Shown here: positions 18,020 through 26,188 of the stretch, piece after piece
Numbering within the stretch: the first letter of the stretch is position 1
Layout of the letters: every line of letters begins with the position of its first letter
Assembly: GCA_902705835.1 (NCBI GenBank)
Contig: CACSIN010000001.1
Coordinates: 165,325 to 207,475 of the forward strand
Reading direction: 5' to 3'
Length of the DNA stretch: 42,151 nucleotides
Origin: BD1-7 clade bacterium
GTDB taxonomy: Bacteria; Pseudomonadota; Gammaproteobacteria; Pseudomonadales; DT-91
Made by a program: the position numbers and the translations under genes
The notes under the pieces: generated by a model
Databases searched by the model: none
Seen by the model: only the letters and a program-made list of their open reading frames with translations
Told to the model about the DNA's origin: nothing

Positions 18020-19189
18020 CTACTTTGCAGGTGCTTGTTCTTCAGTGGAAGGTATCGTCTGTTGTTTTTCTTGATTGGGTTTTACCTGAACGGTTTGCCC
18101 CGGACGAACACGTTGCAAACCGCCGACAATAACGCTTTGTTGATCTTTCAAATTAGAACCCTTAACAAACTGGCGTTCACCATCGATAGTGCCTAAATCA
18201 ACTTTGTTTGCTGTAACAACGCCAGCTTGGCTAACAGAGTAAACAAAATTCCCCTGTTGATTCGACACAATGGCCGATTGCGGTACAGTCAGCTGCTGTT
18301 CGGTTGCGTTAGATTCGACCAAAACACGCACATACTGCCCTGGACGAAGCAAACCATTAGGGTTAGGGAAGGTTGCGCGCACAGTCAGCGTATCGGTATC
18401 TGCATCAATACGGTTAGAGACAAAATCGAACTCACCGTCGTGCGGGTAAACCTGCCCGTTAGTTAGCTTAACGCCGGCGGTATAGGTTTGGGCTTTCTGA
18501 CCAGAGGCCTCTGCTTTCGCAGCACTTTGCGCCAATTGCAGATAGGTCGATTCGTTAATTTGAAAGAAAGCATAGATCGGATCGATGCTGACGATGGAAG
18601 TCAGCGCACCAGACGTTGGGCTAATTAGATCACCAATGCTGTATTTTTTGTTGCCGATGCGACCATCAATGGGGGCTTCAATCCGTGTCCACTCAAGATT
18701 GATGTTGGCAGTTTCAACGTTCGCACTGGCCGACGCCAGCGACGCTTCTGCTTCAAGCTTATTGGCCGTAAGGGTGTCGAAGTCACTTTGGGAAATCGCA
18801 CCGGTTTTAACTAAGGCCTTACCCCGGTTGTAATTCAACGTTGAAATTTCTACGTTAGCTTTAGCACTGGCTACCTGCGCGTTGGCATTCGCTAATGCAG
18901 CTTTGAAAGGTGCGGGGTCAATAACAAAAAGTAGATCACCTTTTTTGATGATATCACCCTCGACGAAGGTGAATTCTTTCATATAACCGGTAACTTGCGC
19001 TTGGATGCTGGTATCTTCAACCGCCTGTAGACGCCCAACATATTCAAACACTGCCTGATACGGTTTGGTTTGAACCTTCTCAGTCGTGACGATGCTCGGC
19101 GGTGCTTGCGGCGCAGGCTTGGAGCATGCGCTCAACAATGAGACCAGCGCCGTTGCCAGCAAGGTCGTCAGAACAGGGGATTTGAACAC
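18020..19189 (-). CDS. RND efflux periplasmic adaptor lipoprotein (AcrA/MexA family)
   Basis: Membrane fusion protein linking the RND pump to an outer-membrane channel. The 389 residues begin with a lipoprotein signal peptide ending in LLSAC with Cys22 as the lipidated residue. There follow the split barrel-sandwich (lipoyl-like) halves, including VGRLQAVEDTSIQAQVTGYM and WTRIEAPIDGRIGNKKYSIGDLI, around an alpha-hairpin at about residues 100-165, then beta-barrel and membrane-proximal domains (LRPGQYVRVLVE). It is the first gene of the two-gene efflux operon. Confidence 0.95.
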   Translation of the reverse strand: MFKSPVLTTLLATALVSLLSACSKPAPQAPPSIVTTEKVQTKPYQAVFEYVGRLQAVEDTSIQAQVTGYMKEFTFVEGDIIKKGDLLFVIDPAPFKAALANANAQVASAKANVEISTLNYNRGKALVKTGAISQSDFDTLTANKLEAEASLASASANVETANINLEWTRIEAPIDGRIGNKKYSIGDLISPTSGALTSIVSIDPIYAFFQINESTYLQLAQSAAKAEASGQKAQTYTAGVKLTNGQVYPHDGEFDFVSNRIDADTDTLTVRATFPNPNGLLRPGQYVRVLVESNATEQQLTVPQSAIVSNQQGNFVYSVSQAGVVTANKVDLGTIDGERQFVKGSNLKDQQSVIVGGLQRVRPGQTVQVKPNQEKQQTIPSTEEQAPAK

Positions 19190-19255
19190 AGGTAGACTCC
19201 AGTCAAGAACATGTTTCCTAACCGGTCAATCTAGCAAACAGCCTGATAGGGGGCA

Positions 19256-19289
19256 ATCAATAAACACCGCGAATACGGTGTTTATTGAT
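19256..19289 (-). terminator. Long hairpin between hslU and the efflux operon
   Basis: A 14-bp perfect stem (19256-19269 with 19276-19289) around a 6-base loop. The arm includes AAACACCG/CGGTGTTT. It lies 49 bases beyond the hslU stop codon and 67 bases before the adaptor gene start, both on the minus strand. The 3' side is only moderately T-rich, so it could be a terminator of hslVU or a regulatory structure in the leader of the efflux mRNA. Confidence 0.6.
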
Positions 19290-19298
19290 CTATCTATG

Positions 19299-19325
19299 CG
19301 TTTCGCAATGATATTGCGCGAAACG
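19299..19325 (-). repeat. Second hairpin just after hslU
   Basis: CGTTTCGC (19299-19306) and GCGAAACG (19318-19325) form an 8-bp inverted repeat, and the short loop can pair further. It is 12 bases from the hslU stop codon. Together with the next hairpin it makes a tandem stem-loop structure at the 3' end of the hslVU mRNA, perhaps protecting it from 3' exonucleases. Confidence 0.55.
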
Positions 19326-19337
19326 ATACTCGCAGAA

Positions 19338-20666
19338 TTAGAGGATAAAGCGACTAAGATCATGATCTTGCACAAGACTGCCGAGCTTGTTGTCGACAAA
19401 AGCACCGTCGACTACCAATGTCTCTTCGGTCATGTCGGTCGCTTCGAAGGAGGCTTCATCCAACAACCGCTCCATTACCGTGTGCAAACGACGAGCTCCA
19501 ATGTTCTCTGTGCGATCGTTCACTTCCCAGGCGATTTCAGCTACACGACGAATGCCGTCATCAGTGAAATCTAGCGTCAGTCCGTCAGTATCTAGCAGAG
19601 CTTTGTACTGACGAATCAACGAGGCGTCCGGCTCACGCAAGATGCGCACAAAGTCTTCAGGTGATAATGCACTGAGCTCGACACGAATCGGTAAACGACC
19701 CTGTAATTCCGGGATCAAGTCCGATGGTTTAGCTAAATGGAATGCACCGGAGGCGATAAACAGGATATGGTCTGTTTTAACCATGCCGTGTTTGGTATTC
19801 ACGGTAGAGCCTTCGATTAACGGCAGCAAATCACGTTGAACCCCTTCACGGGAGACATCGGTACCACCACCTTCGCCGCGCTTGGCGACTTTGTCGATTT
19901 CATCGATAAATACCATGCCGGTTTGCTCAACGGCTTCAACCGCTTTGGCTTTGACTTCATCTTCGTTTAACAGTTTGCCGGCTTCTTCTTCCTGAATCTG
20001 TTTCATCGCCGATTTCACAGTCATCTTCTTGTTTTTGGTACGATCACCGCCAAAGCTCGAAAACATATTCTGCAGCTGGCTGGTCATGTCTTCCATGCCG
20101 GGCGGTGCCATGATCTCAACACCCACGGGTGCTGCAGACACTTCAATATCGATTTCCTTCTCATCCAAATCGCCTTCACGCAGCTTTTTGCGGAACAACT
20201 GGCGAGTTGTCGAATCTTCGGCCTTTTTGGATTCCTCATCAAAATTACGCGCCGGAGGCAGCAGTGCATCCAGAATACGCTCTTCGGCGGCATCCAAAGC
20301 TCGATTTTGAACCTTGGTCATTTCATCTTCGCGAATCATTTTGATCGATGCATCGACCAAATCACGAACGATAGATTCAACGTCACGACCGACGTAACCC
20401 ACTTCGGTAAATTTGGTGGCTTCAACCTTAATAAAAGGCGCCTTGGCCAGCTTCGCTAAACGGCGGGCGATTTCGGTTTTGCCAACACCGGTAGGGCCGA
20501 TCATCAGTATATTTTTGGGACTAATTTCATTGCGCAGCTCTTCTTCGATCTGCATACGGCGCCAGCGATTACGCAGGGCGATAGCGACAGAGCGCTTAGC
20601 ATCGTCTTGCCCGATAATGTGTTTGTTGAGTTCGTGAACAATTTCACGGGGCGTCATTGTCGACAT
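19338..20666 (-). CDS. hslU: HslUV protease ATPase subunit HslU
   Basis: An AAA+ unfoldase that feeds proteins to the HslV peptidase. The 442 residues contain Walker A GPTGVGKT at 57-64, the GYVGRD pore motif shortly after, an inserted I domain, Walker B with [12 protein letters not shown], and a C-terminus ending DLSRFIL, which docks into HslV. It follows hslV by 17 bases and is cotranscribed from the sigma-32 promoter in front of hslV. Confidence 0.98.
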   Translation of the reverse strand: MSTMTPREIVHELNKHIIGQDDAKRSVAIALRNRWRRMQIEEELRNEISPKNILMIGPTGVGKTEIARRLAKLAKAPFIKVEATKFTEVGYVGRDVESIVRDLVDASIKMIREDEMTKVQNRALDAAEERILDALLPPARNFDEESKKAEDSTTRQLFRKKLREGDLDEKEIDIEVSAAPVGVEIMAPPGMEDMTSQLQNMFSSFGGDRTKNKKMTVKSAMKQIQEEEAGKLLNEDEVKAKAVEAVEQTGMVFIDEIDKVAKRGEGGGTDVSREGVQRDLLPLIEGSTVNTKHGMVKTDHILFIASGAFHLAKPSDLIPELQGRLPIRVELSALSPEDFVRILREPDASLIRQYKALLDTDGLTLDFTDDGIRRVAEIAWEVNDRTENIGARRLHTVMERLLDEASFEATDMTEETLVVDGAFVDNKLGSLVQDHDLSRFIL

Positions 20667-20683
20667 TCAGGACTCCTGATCGA

Positions 20684-21229
20684 TTAGGTTTCGCTATCGA
20701 GTTCTTTGATGGTTCGTGAGTGGTTGGTGTAAACACAAACGTCACCCGCGATTTCCAGGCTCTTTTCGACGATATCCCGGGCACCCAGTTCCGTATTATC
20801 CATCAACGCGCGTGCCGCAGACTGAGCAAACGAGCCACCACTGCCGATGGCAATCATGTTGTCCTCAGGTTCGATAACATCACCATTACCCGTAATTACC
20901 AGCGTGGTTTCTTTGTCAGCAACAATCAGCAATGCTTCGAGTTGACGCAATGCGCGCTCAGTACGCCACATTTTGGCTAACTCAACGGCTGCACGCGTCA
21001 AATGGCCTTGATATTTTTCAAGCTGAGATTCAAACAGTTCAAACAGGGTAAATGCATCAGCGGTGCCGCCAGCAAAACCAGCTAAAACACGTTCATTGTA
21101 GAGCGTGCGGACTTTGCGGGCGTTACCTTTCATGACGGTGTTGCCCATAGAAACCTGCCCGTCACCGCCAACTACGACCTTTCCGGCGCGGCGTACAGAC
21201 AGAATCGTGGTACCTCGGTATTGTTCCAC
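20684..21229 (-). CDS. hslV: HslUV protease peptidase subunit HslV
   Basis: A proteasome-beta-like threonine peptidase of 181 residues. The start codon is GTG with GGAGA at good spacing. The protein begins [14 protein letters not shown]; the mature enzyme must start at Thr7, so a six-residue propeptide is removed, unlike the E. coli form where only Met precedes the Thr. Other family signatures are [24 protein letters not shown] and [10 protein letters not shown]. It heads the hslV-hslU operon. Confidence 0.97.
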   Translation of the reverse strand: MEQYRGTTILSVRRAGKVVVGGDGQVSMGNTVMKGNARKVRTLYNERVLAGFAGGTADAFTLFELFESQLEKYQGHLTRAAVELAKMWRTERALRQLEALLIVADKETTLVITGNGDVIEPEDNMIAIGSGGSFAQSAARALMDNTELGARDIVEKSLEIAGDVCVYTNHSRTIKELDSET

Positions 21230-21261
21230 TAGATGTCTCCAAAGTTAACAGATGTTTCTAA

Positions 21262-21289
21262 CCTTGGGGCAGGAGGGAAGGATTTCAAG
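21262..21289 (-). promoter_or_regulatory. sigma-32 (heat shock) promoter of hslVU
   Basis: On the minus strand CTTGAAA (21283-21289) is followed after 13 bases by CCCCAAGG (21262-21269). This matches the sigma-32 consensus CTTGAAA-N11-16-CCCCATNT at all seven -35 positions and the invariant CCCCA. It predicts transcription from about 21256, giving a leader of some 27 bases before the hslV GTG. The hslVU operon is a classical RpoH target. Confidence 0.85.
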
Positions 21290-21326
21290 CCATCCGTGGC
21301 TTTTTATCTTCGGGCGACAGACGGGA

Positions 21327-22505
21327 TCAACCGCGACGCAAGTAGATCTGTGCTTTGAGATACTCGGTCTCGGCAATGGCAGGATGAATAGGATGATCGG
21401 CAGCGTGTCCACCTTTATAGATCAGCGAAAGGGCGCGATCGACATGGCGAGCGCCTTGCTGCACAGCATCCTGAAGCTGATCATGGTGCAAGTGCATAGA
21501 ACAGGATGCCGACACCATAAGCCCGTCTTTTTCAAGTAATCTCAAACCCAATTCATTGATACGTCGATAAGCTTGCTGACCGTTACGCATGTCTTTCTTG
21601 CGTTTAATAAACGCAGGCGGATCAAGCACAATAACGTCAAACTTCTCTTTGGCTTCAACAAAACTTTCCATCGCATCAAACGCATTGCCGTGGAATGACT
21701 GGATCCGATCACCAAAGCCGTTCAGATCGGCATTTTGTTCGAGTACATCCAATGCTTGCTCCGACGCATCCACACTGACCAGCTCGTTAGCACCACCGGC
21801 AAGACACTGAATACCCCATGCGCCAACGTAACTGAAGACATCCAGCACACGTTTGCCTTCGCAGAGATTGGCAATCCGCGCGCGATTATCGCGGTGATCA
21901 TAAAACCACCCCGTTTTCTGCCCACTTTTTACGGGCGCATGAAATTGCACACCATTCTCAATCAGCGTAACTCGGTCGGGCACACTACCGTATTCATCGT
22001 TGTCTTTAACTTCCAGGCCTTCGACCTTGCGGCTATTGCCGTCATTGCGGAACAAAACACCTTCACATTGCACCAGTTCATGCAAAATTTCGGCGATATC
22101 AGCCTGAAACGGCTCAAGACCCTTACTGTTAATTTGCACCACACAATGGTCGCCGTAACGATCGATGATCAACCCAGGCAAATAGTCGCCGTCGGCATAA
22201 AACAACCGGTAGTAGGGCGCATCATAGACGGTCTCGCGTAACAGCAACGCTTGCTGAATCCGTTGCTTCAACGCCTTACGGTCCAACGATTTGCGACGGC
22301 CAACCAAGCGCCCACAAATCAGCGCGGTTGGGTTCATCAGCGCATAGCCGATCACTCGGCCTGACGGCGCTTCAACGACAACCTGCTCGCCATCAGTCAT
22401 TCCTTTCAGCGGCGTTGCCTGGGTATCGACCTCGTTGCTGAAGATCCAAAGGTGACCGGATTTCAGGCGCTTTTCAGCGCGCGCACTGATGCGAAGTGAG
22501 TTCAT
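21327..22505 (-). CDS. rlmI: 23S rRNA m5C methyltransferase RlmI-like
   Basis: An SAM-dependent enzyme expected to methylate C1962 of 23S rRNA. The 392 residues show an N-terminal PUA domain (about 1-75; HLWIFSNEV), a central EEHEE-like domain and a C-terminal Rossmann methyltransferase domain (about 190-392) with VLDVFSYVGAWGI as SAM motif I, IVLDPPAFIKRKKD as motif IV and the catalytic Cys in VSASCSMHL. It lies between gcvH and hslV, all on the minus strand, but the gcvH terminator separates it from gcvH. Confidence 0.92.
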   Translation of the reverse strand: MNSLRISARAEKRLKSGHLWIFSNEVDTQATPLKGMTDGEQVVVEAPSGRVIGYALMNPTALICGRLVGRRKSLDRKALKQRIQQALLLRETVYDAPYYRLFYADGDYLPGLIIDRYGDHCVVQINSKGLEPFQADIAEILHELVQCEGVLFRNDGNSRKVEGLEVKDNDEYGSVPDRVTLIENGVQFHAPVKSGQKTGWFYDHRDNRARIANLCEGKRVLDVFSYVGAWGIQCLAGGANELVSVDASEQALDVLEQNADLNGFGDRIQSFHGNAFDAMESFVEAKEKFDVIVLDPPAFIKRKKDMRNGQQAYRRINELGLRLLEKDGLMVSASCSMHLHHDQLQDAVQQGARHVDRALSLIYKGGHAADHPIHPAIAETEYLKAQIYLRRG

Positions 22506-22571
22506 GATTACTGCTCGGACAGGTTGGCTTGAACGGCTTTGTCAGATTGGCAAAACCGGGATTTAAAACGC

Positions 22572-22599
22572 AAAAAGCCCGAACCCTCAGGTTCAGGCT
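22572..22599 (-). terminator. Rho-independent terminator after gcvH
   Basis: On the minus strand, AGCC-T-GAACC pairs with GGTTC-G-GGCT around a 4-base loop, with one mismatch in the stem (22577-22599), followed by five T (22572-22576). It begins 25 bases after the gcvH stop codon. Confidence 0.8.
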
Positions 22600-22624
22600 A
22601 TCAGAATCTGTGACGACGATTCGA

Positions 22625-23017
22625 TCAGGCTTCTTCGCCTTCAATTTGCTGCTGATAGTCATCCGATGCCATCAAGTTTTCCAGCTCGGTTTCATCCGAG
22701 ATGCGGATCTTAAAGAACCAACCGTCACCATAGGCATCGCCATTGATGGTTTCCGGTGCATCTTCAAGATCTTCGTTGATAGCAATGACTTCACCGGAAA
22801 CCGGTGCATAGATATCTGAGGCTGCTTTTACGGATTCAACAACACCGGCTTCATCCTGTGCGTTGATCTGATCACCCACTTCAGGCAGCTCAACATAAAC
22901 AACATCACCCAATGCTTCTTGCGCGTGGTCGGTAATACCCACCGTCACAACGCCATCTTCGAGGCGCGCCCACTCGTGGCTGCCCGCGTATTTTAATTCA
23001 GTTGGCAAATCGCTCAT
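22625..23017 (-). CDS. gcvH: Glycine cleavage system H protein
   Basis: The lipoyl carrier protein that shuttles the aminomethyl group between the P and T proteins of the glycine cleavage system. The 130 residues have the lipoyl domain with the modified Lys64 in ESVKAASD. I use the ATG at 23017, with AGAGG seven bases upstream; the frame also has an in-frame TTG directly before it. It is an isolated gene, since gcvT and gcvP are not adjacent. A glycine riboswitch is not apparent upstream. Confidence 0.96.
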   Translation of the reverse strand: MSDLPTELKYAGSHEWARLEDGVVTVGITDHAQEALGDVVYVELPEVGDQINAQDEAGVVESVKAASDIYAPVSGEVIAINEDLEDAPETINGDAYGDGWFFKIRISDETELENLMASDDYQQQIEGEEA

Positions 23018-23033
23018 CAAATCACCTCTTGTT

Positions 23034-23075
23034 CGTTGCGGCCTCTTCGTTGCCGCCTATTCATCGCCGCCTGGG
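23034..23075. repeat. Three imperfect 14-bp repeats in the gcvH leader
   Basis: CGTTGCGGCCTCTT (23034-23047), CGTTGCCGCCTATT (23048-23061) and CATCGCCGCCTGGG (23062-23075) follow one another directly. They lie in the predicted untranslated leader of gcvH, 17 bases from the ATG. The function is unknown; slippage products are a simple explanation. Confidence 0.55.
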
Positions 23076-23170
23076 CAAGACGCGTCTCATCGTTTGCAGT
23101 GCAAGAAGACATGCACAACATCGAGTTGGGTGGAGCGCCGTCAGGCGGGCGGTGGCCCTAATGCGACGCA

Positions 23171-23198
23171 ATTCTACCCGTGCAAAGCCAAATTACAA
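23171..23198 (-). promoter_or_regulatory. Candidate sigma-70 promoter of gcvH
   Basis: On the minus strand TTGTAA (23193-23198) and TAGAAT (23171-23176) are 16 bases apart. It would give a leader of about 145 bases before gcvH, long enough for regulation, although no known glycine riboswitch motif is seen in it. Confidence 0.4.
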
Positions 23199-23267
23199 GG
23201 GCAATGGCAGTGTAGGCGATATTGACACGTTCGATAGCGGAATTACGTCAGCGGTTTTGAATTAATT

Positions 23268-24869
23268 TCAAACACGAGTTTGATGGCGCTGTTGCTGCAG
23301 CGTAAGCGCGATAGGAATTAGCCCAACCACTAATAAACACAAGGCCGGCAGGGCTGCCAACTGGTATTCACCTTCTGACGTTAACTCATAAATTCGCACC
23401 GCTAATGTGTCCCAACCAAAAGGACGCATCAACAAGGTCGCTGGCATTTCTTTCATAACATCAACAAATACCAGCAAGATCGCCAACGCCAGCCCCGGAC
23501 GCACCAAGGGTAAATAGACTTGCCGAAATACCCGTAAACGACTGGCACCCAAAGAACGTGCTGCTTCCGGCAAGCTCTGACTAATCCGAGAGAAACTGGT
23601 TTCTAACGGACCAAAGCCGACGGTTAAAAAACGGATCATGTATGCCATCAACAGCGCAAACACACTACCGAGTATCCAATGATCGGGCCCGAGGCTTAAT
23701 GATTGTTTTAGCCCTAGGGTCGATTTTTCAAACCACCCCAAAGGTACTACGATGCCCACCGCTAAAACGGTTCCGGGCAATGCATAACCCAATTTGGCAA
23801 CCGCAATACCACGACTCACCCACCGGCTGGTTTGAAAGCGTTGCATCAATGCCAAGCCCAATGCGACAGAGGCCGTCAAGATGGCAGCGCCAACGGCCAA
23901 GACTAATGTGTGCCACACCAGATCATAAAAACGGCTGTTCCATTGCGCTGAAACATCATTCAACGCCCAAATCACCAACTGAACACTGGGCAATACAAAA
24001 CTCAGTAACAACACGCTGCCGATCAACACCAGTACGGCTATCGCAGGTAAACCCGTCAACGACTTTCGTTGTGGCTGGCGCCCTTGTCCGGCATAGGTTT
24101 TTCGGCCGCGGCTAGCGCCCTCCAACAGTAAGGCAACAAATACCAGTGTCAGCAACAACGAGGCCAGCTGGCACGCGAGCTGCAAATCGAAGTAATCAAA
24201 CCAGGCTTTATAGATAGCAACGGTAAACGTGTCATAATTAAAAATCGCGACGGTACCAAAGTCTGCAAGCGTTTCCATGAGCGCCAATGCCAACCCCGCG
24301 ACAATGGCTGGTCGTGCCATACCCAGCTGAACAGTCCAAACCACGCGTCTTGGACTTGCGCCCAAACTTTGGGCAGCCTCGATCATGCTGGCAGATTGGT
24401 TCAAAAATGCATTGCGGGCTAGGAGGTAGACGTAGGGGTAAAGCACACTGGTCATCACCAGCGCAACGGTGACAGGGTTACGAATATCATTAACTGTCAG
24501 CCACTCAAGACCGGCGTCCCGCAACAACGATTGCAATGGGCCGCTGTAATCAAATACGCCCAGGTACACAAAAGCCATAACATAGGCAGGCACCGCCATT
24601 GGCAAAATTAAAGCCCATTCGAGCCATCGACGGCCGACAAAATCATAGCGGCAGATCAACCAAGCCAACCCGACACCTACCAGCACAACGCCGGCCCCCA
24701 CCAATACCATCAGCAGTATGGTGTTCCAAAGCAGCTCAGGCAGCCGCGTTTGCAAAAAATGCCGCCACAGCGAGGTATCGACCTCAGTCCAGGCAGAAAA
24801 TACTGCAATGATAGGCACCAGCACCATTAGTACGACTGGTGCCAGCAAGAGATAGTGACGTTTAAGCAT
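23268..24869 (-). CDS. Ferric iron ABC transporter permease (FbpB/SfuB type)
   Basis: An inner-membrane permease made of two fused binding-protein-dependent transport domains, about 533 residues and some 12 membrane helices. Both halves carry the EAA loop that contacts the ATPase: EAAQSLGASPRRVVWTVQLG in the first and EAARSLGASRLRVFRQVYLP in the second. It follows the iron-binding lipoprotein gene by about 30 bases in the same operon. No ATP-binding subunit gene is adjacent in the window. I use the ATG at 24869, since the frame starts two codons earlier only with TTG. Confidence 0.92.
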   Translation of the reverse strand: MLKRHYLLLAPVVLMVLVPIIAVFSAWTEVDTSLWRHFLQTRLPELLWNTILLMVLVGAGVVLVGVGLAWLICRYDFVGRRWLEWALILPMAVPAYVMAFVYLGVFDYSGPLQSLLRDAGLEWLTVNDIRNPVTVALVMTSVLYPYVYLLARNAFLNQSASMIEAAQSLGASPRRVVWTVQLGMARPAIVAGLALALMETLADFGTVAIFNYDTFTVAIYKAWFDYFDLQLACQLASLLLTLVFVALLLEGASRGRKTYAGQGRQPQRKSLTGLPAIAVLVLIGSVLLLSFVLPSVQLVIWALNDVSAQWNSRFYDLVWHTLVLAVGAAILTASVALGLALMQRFQTSRWVSRGIAVAKLGYALPGTVLAVGIVVPLGWFEKSTLGLKQSLSLGPDHWILGSVFALLMAYMIRFLTVGFGPLETSFSRISQSLPEAARSLGASRLRVFRQVYLPLVRPGLALAILLVFVDVMKEMPATLLMRPFGWDTLAVRIYELTSEGEYQLAALPALCLLVVGLIPIALTLQQQRHQTRV

Positions 24870-24900
24870 AAACAATTTGCGTGTACGAAAGCCTCAGGTA

Positions 24901-25962
24901 CTAGCGATAACCAGCAGCATCCATAATCTGTACCGCTTCACGTTGCTTAGCGGCGACATCATCCAACGCCACATCATCGGCCTTAAAGCTGCCCCACGCC
25001 ACGACCTGATCAACCGGCGACACAGCAGGGTTTACCGGAAACTCAAGATTCAACCCAGCCAACAATTGCTGCGCCTGCGTCGAACTTAACCACTCCAATA
25101 ACGCTTGCGCCTGCTTCGGGTGTTTCGCATGTTGGGTCAAACCCGCACCGGAGATATTCATATGCACACCGCGCTGATCTTCGGCTTGGTTTGGCCAATA
25201 GATTTTCAGTGCACCTTGCTCACCTTTACTTTCAAGGCGGCCGTAATAGTAAGTATTCACCACAGTGACATCACATTGCCCAGCCAATACGGCTTTCATT
25301 GCAGCGGTATCATTGGCAAATGGAGCAACTGCCAGGTTATTGACCCAGCCGCCAACAACTTCACGGGTTTTGTCCATGCCGTCGTTAACAATCAGGCTGG
25401 CAACCAGCGATTGATTGTAGACTTTTTTCGACGTTCGTAGACAGAGTTTGCCCTTAAACGCGGGCTCAGCAAGCGCTTCGTAGGTACTCATTTGCGCAGG
25501 TTGAATGTTATCGCTGTTGTAAACCAACGTGCGGGCACGTTGCGTTAGCCCGTACCAGTATCCGGATTTGTCACGCAGATGCACAGGAACATTGGCACTC
25601 AGCACTTCAGATTGTAGGGGTGCCAAAACACCTTCTTGCTGCGCTTTCCAGAGAAAGCCGACATCGGTGGTCAGCAGTATATCCGCAGGGGTACTGGCAC
25701 CTTCGCTTTTCAAACGAACCAGCAATGGCCCGGCTTTGTCGGTAATGTAGGTGATCTTGACGCCGGTCTGCTCGGTGTATGCATCAAACAATGGTTTGAT
25801 CAGGTGCTCCTTACGAGCACTGTAAACAACCACTTCTTTTGCTTCTGCTTGCGCATCGTCGCCTGATTTCTTTTCAGCCGTTGTGTTTGCAGCTTGCTCA
25901 CCACCACAGCCCGTTAGCAGCACAGTGCCCGCTAGTAGGCAGCCTTTTACCCAATTATTCAC
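24901..25962 (-). CDS. Ferric iron ABC transporter substrate-binding lipoprotein (FbpA/FutA type)
   Basis: A periplasmic iron-binding protein, here a predicted lipoprotein. I place the start at the GTG at 25962, which has GAGG six bases upstream and gives the signal peptide MNNWVKGCLLAGTVLLTGC with lipobox LTGC. The frame continues upstream only to a TTG at 26031. VVVYSARKEHLIKPLFDAYTEQTGVKI is the N-terminal FbpA signature, and NTYYYGRLESKG holds the adjacent tyrosines used for Fe(3+) binding. A near-consensus Fur box lies over the promoter. The predicted mRNA leader is about 190 bases, unusually long. Confidence 0.92.
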   Translation of the reverse strand: MNNWVKGCLLAGTVLLTGCGGEQAANTTAEKKSGDDAQAEAKEVVVYSARKEHLIKPLFDAYTEQTGVKITYITDKAGPLLVRLKSEGASTPADILLTTDVGFLWKAQQEGVLAPLQSEVLSANVPVHLRDKSGYWYGLTQRARTLVYNSDNIQPAQMSTYEALAEPAFKGKLCLRTSKKVYNQSLVASLIVNDGMDKTREVVGGWVNNLAVAPFANDTAAMKAVLAGQCDVTVVNTYYYGRLESKGEQGALKIYWPNQAEDQRGVHMNISGAGLTQHAKHPKQAQALLEWLSSTQAQQLLAGLNLEFPVNPAVSPVDQVVAWGSFKADDVALDDVAAKQREAVQIMDAAGYR

Positions 25963-26143
25963 ATTAAACCTCGTCAATGACTTCTTCTCACCACACTTGT
26001 TGAGCGAAAAAACAATCTCAATTGCCAACAAATGGGTTCATTCAACATTATTCTTCGGCTATTTCGAAACCACATCACTCAAGTGCGCCAAGAAAGCTAC
26101 ACCGGATGAATATCGAGATAGAGCGACAAACGCTACCACAAAT

Positions 26144-26162
26144 GATAATGGTTATCATTATT
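26144..26162 (-). promoter_or_regulatory. Fur box of the ferric iron transporter operon
   Basis: The 19-bp site matches the Fur consensus GATAATGATAATCATTATC at 16 positions. It contains the inverted repeat AATGATAA/TTATCATT (26141-26148 and 26152-26159). On the minus strand a perfect TATAAT (26160-26165) overlaps its upstream edge, so bound Fur would cover the -10 region and start site. The site lies just beyond the ubiI stop codon. Confidence 0.9.
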
Positions 26163-26165
26163 ATA
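26160..26165 (-). promoter_or_regulatory. -10 element of the ferric iron operon
   Basis: A perfect TATAAT on the minus strand, overlapping the Fur box by three bases. No good -35 element is found at 16-18 bases upstream; the region reads CAGTAA/GCAGTA. Transcription would begin near 26153. Confidence 0.55.
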
Positions 26166-26188
26166 TTTGAGGATGCTGTATTTACTGC

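Noticed and set aside
21287-21305. AAGCCA-TCCG-TGGCTT followed by T run on the plus strand
   Set aside because: It looks like a small terminator, but no plus-strand gene precedes it and its stem overlaps the sigma-32 -35 element of hslVU; probably chance.
23021-23267. Glycine riboswitch upstream of gcvH
   Set aside because: I looked for the GGAGAG...GCCGAAGG...aptamer core on the minus strand and did not find it.
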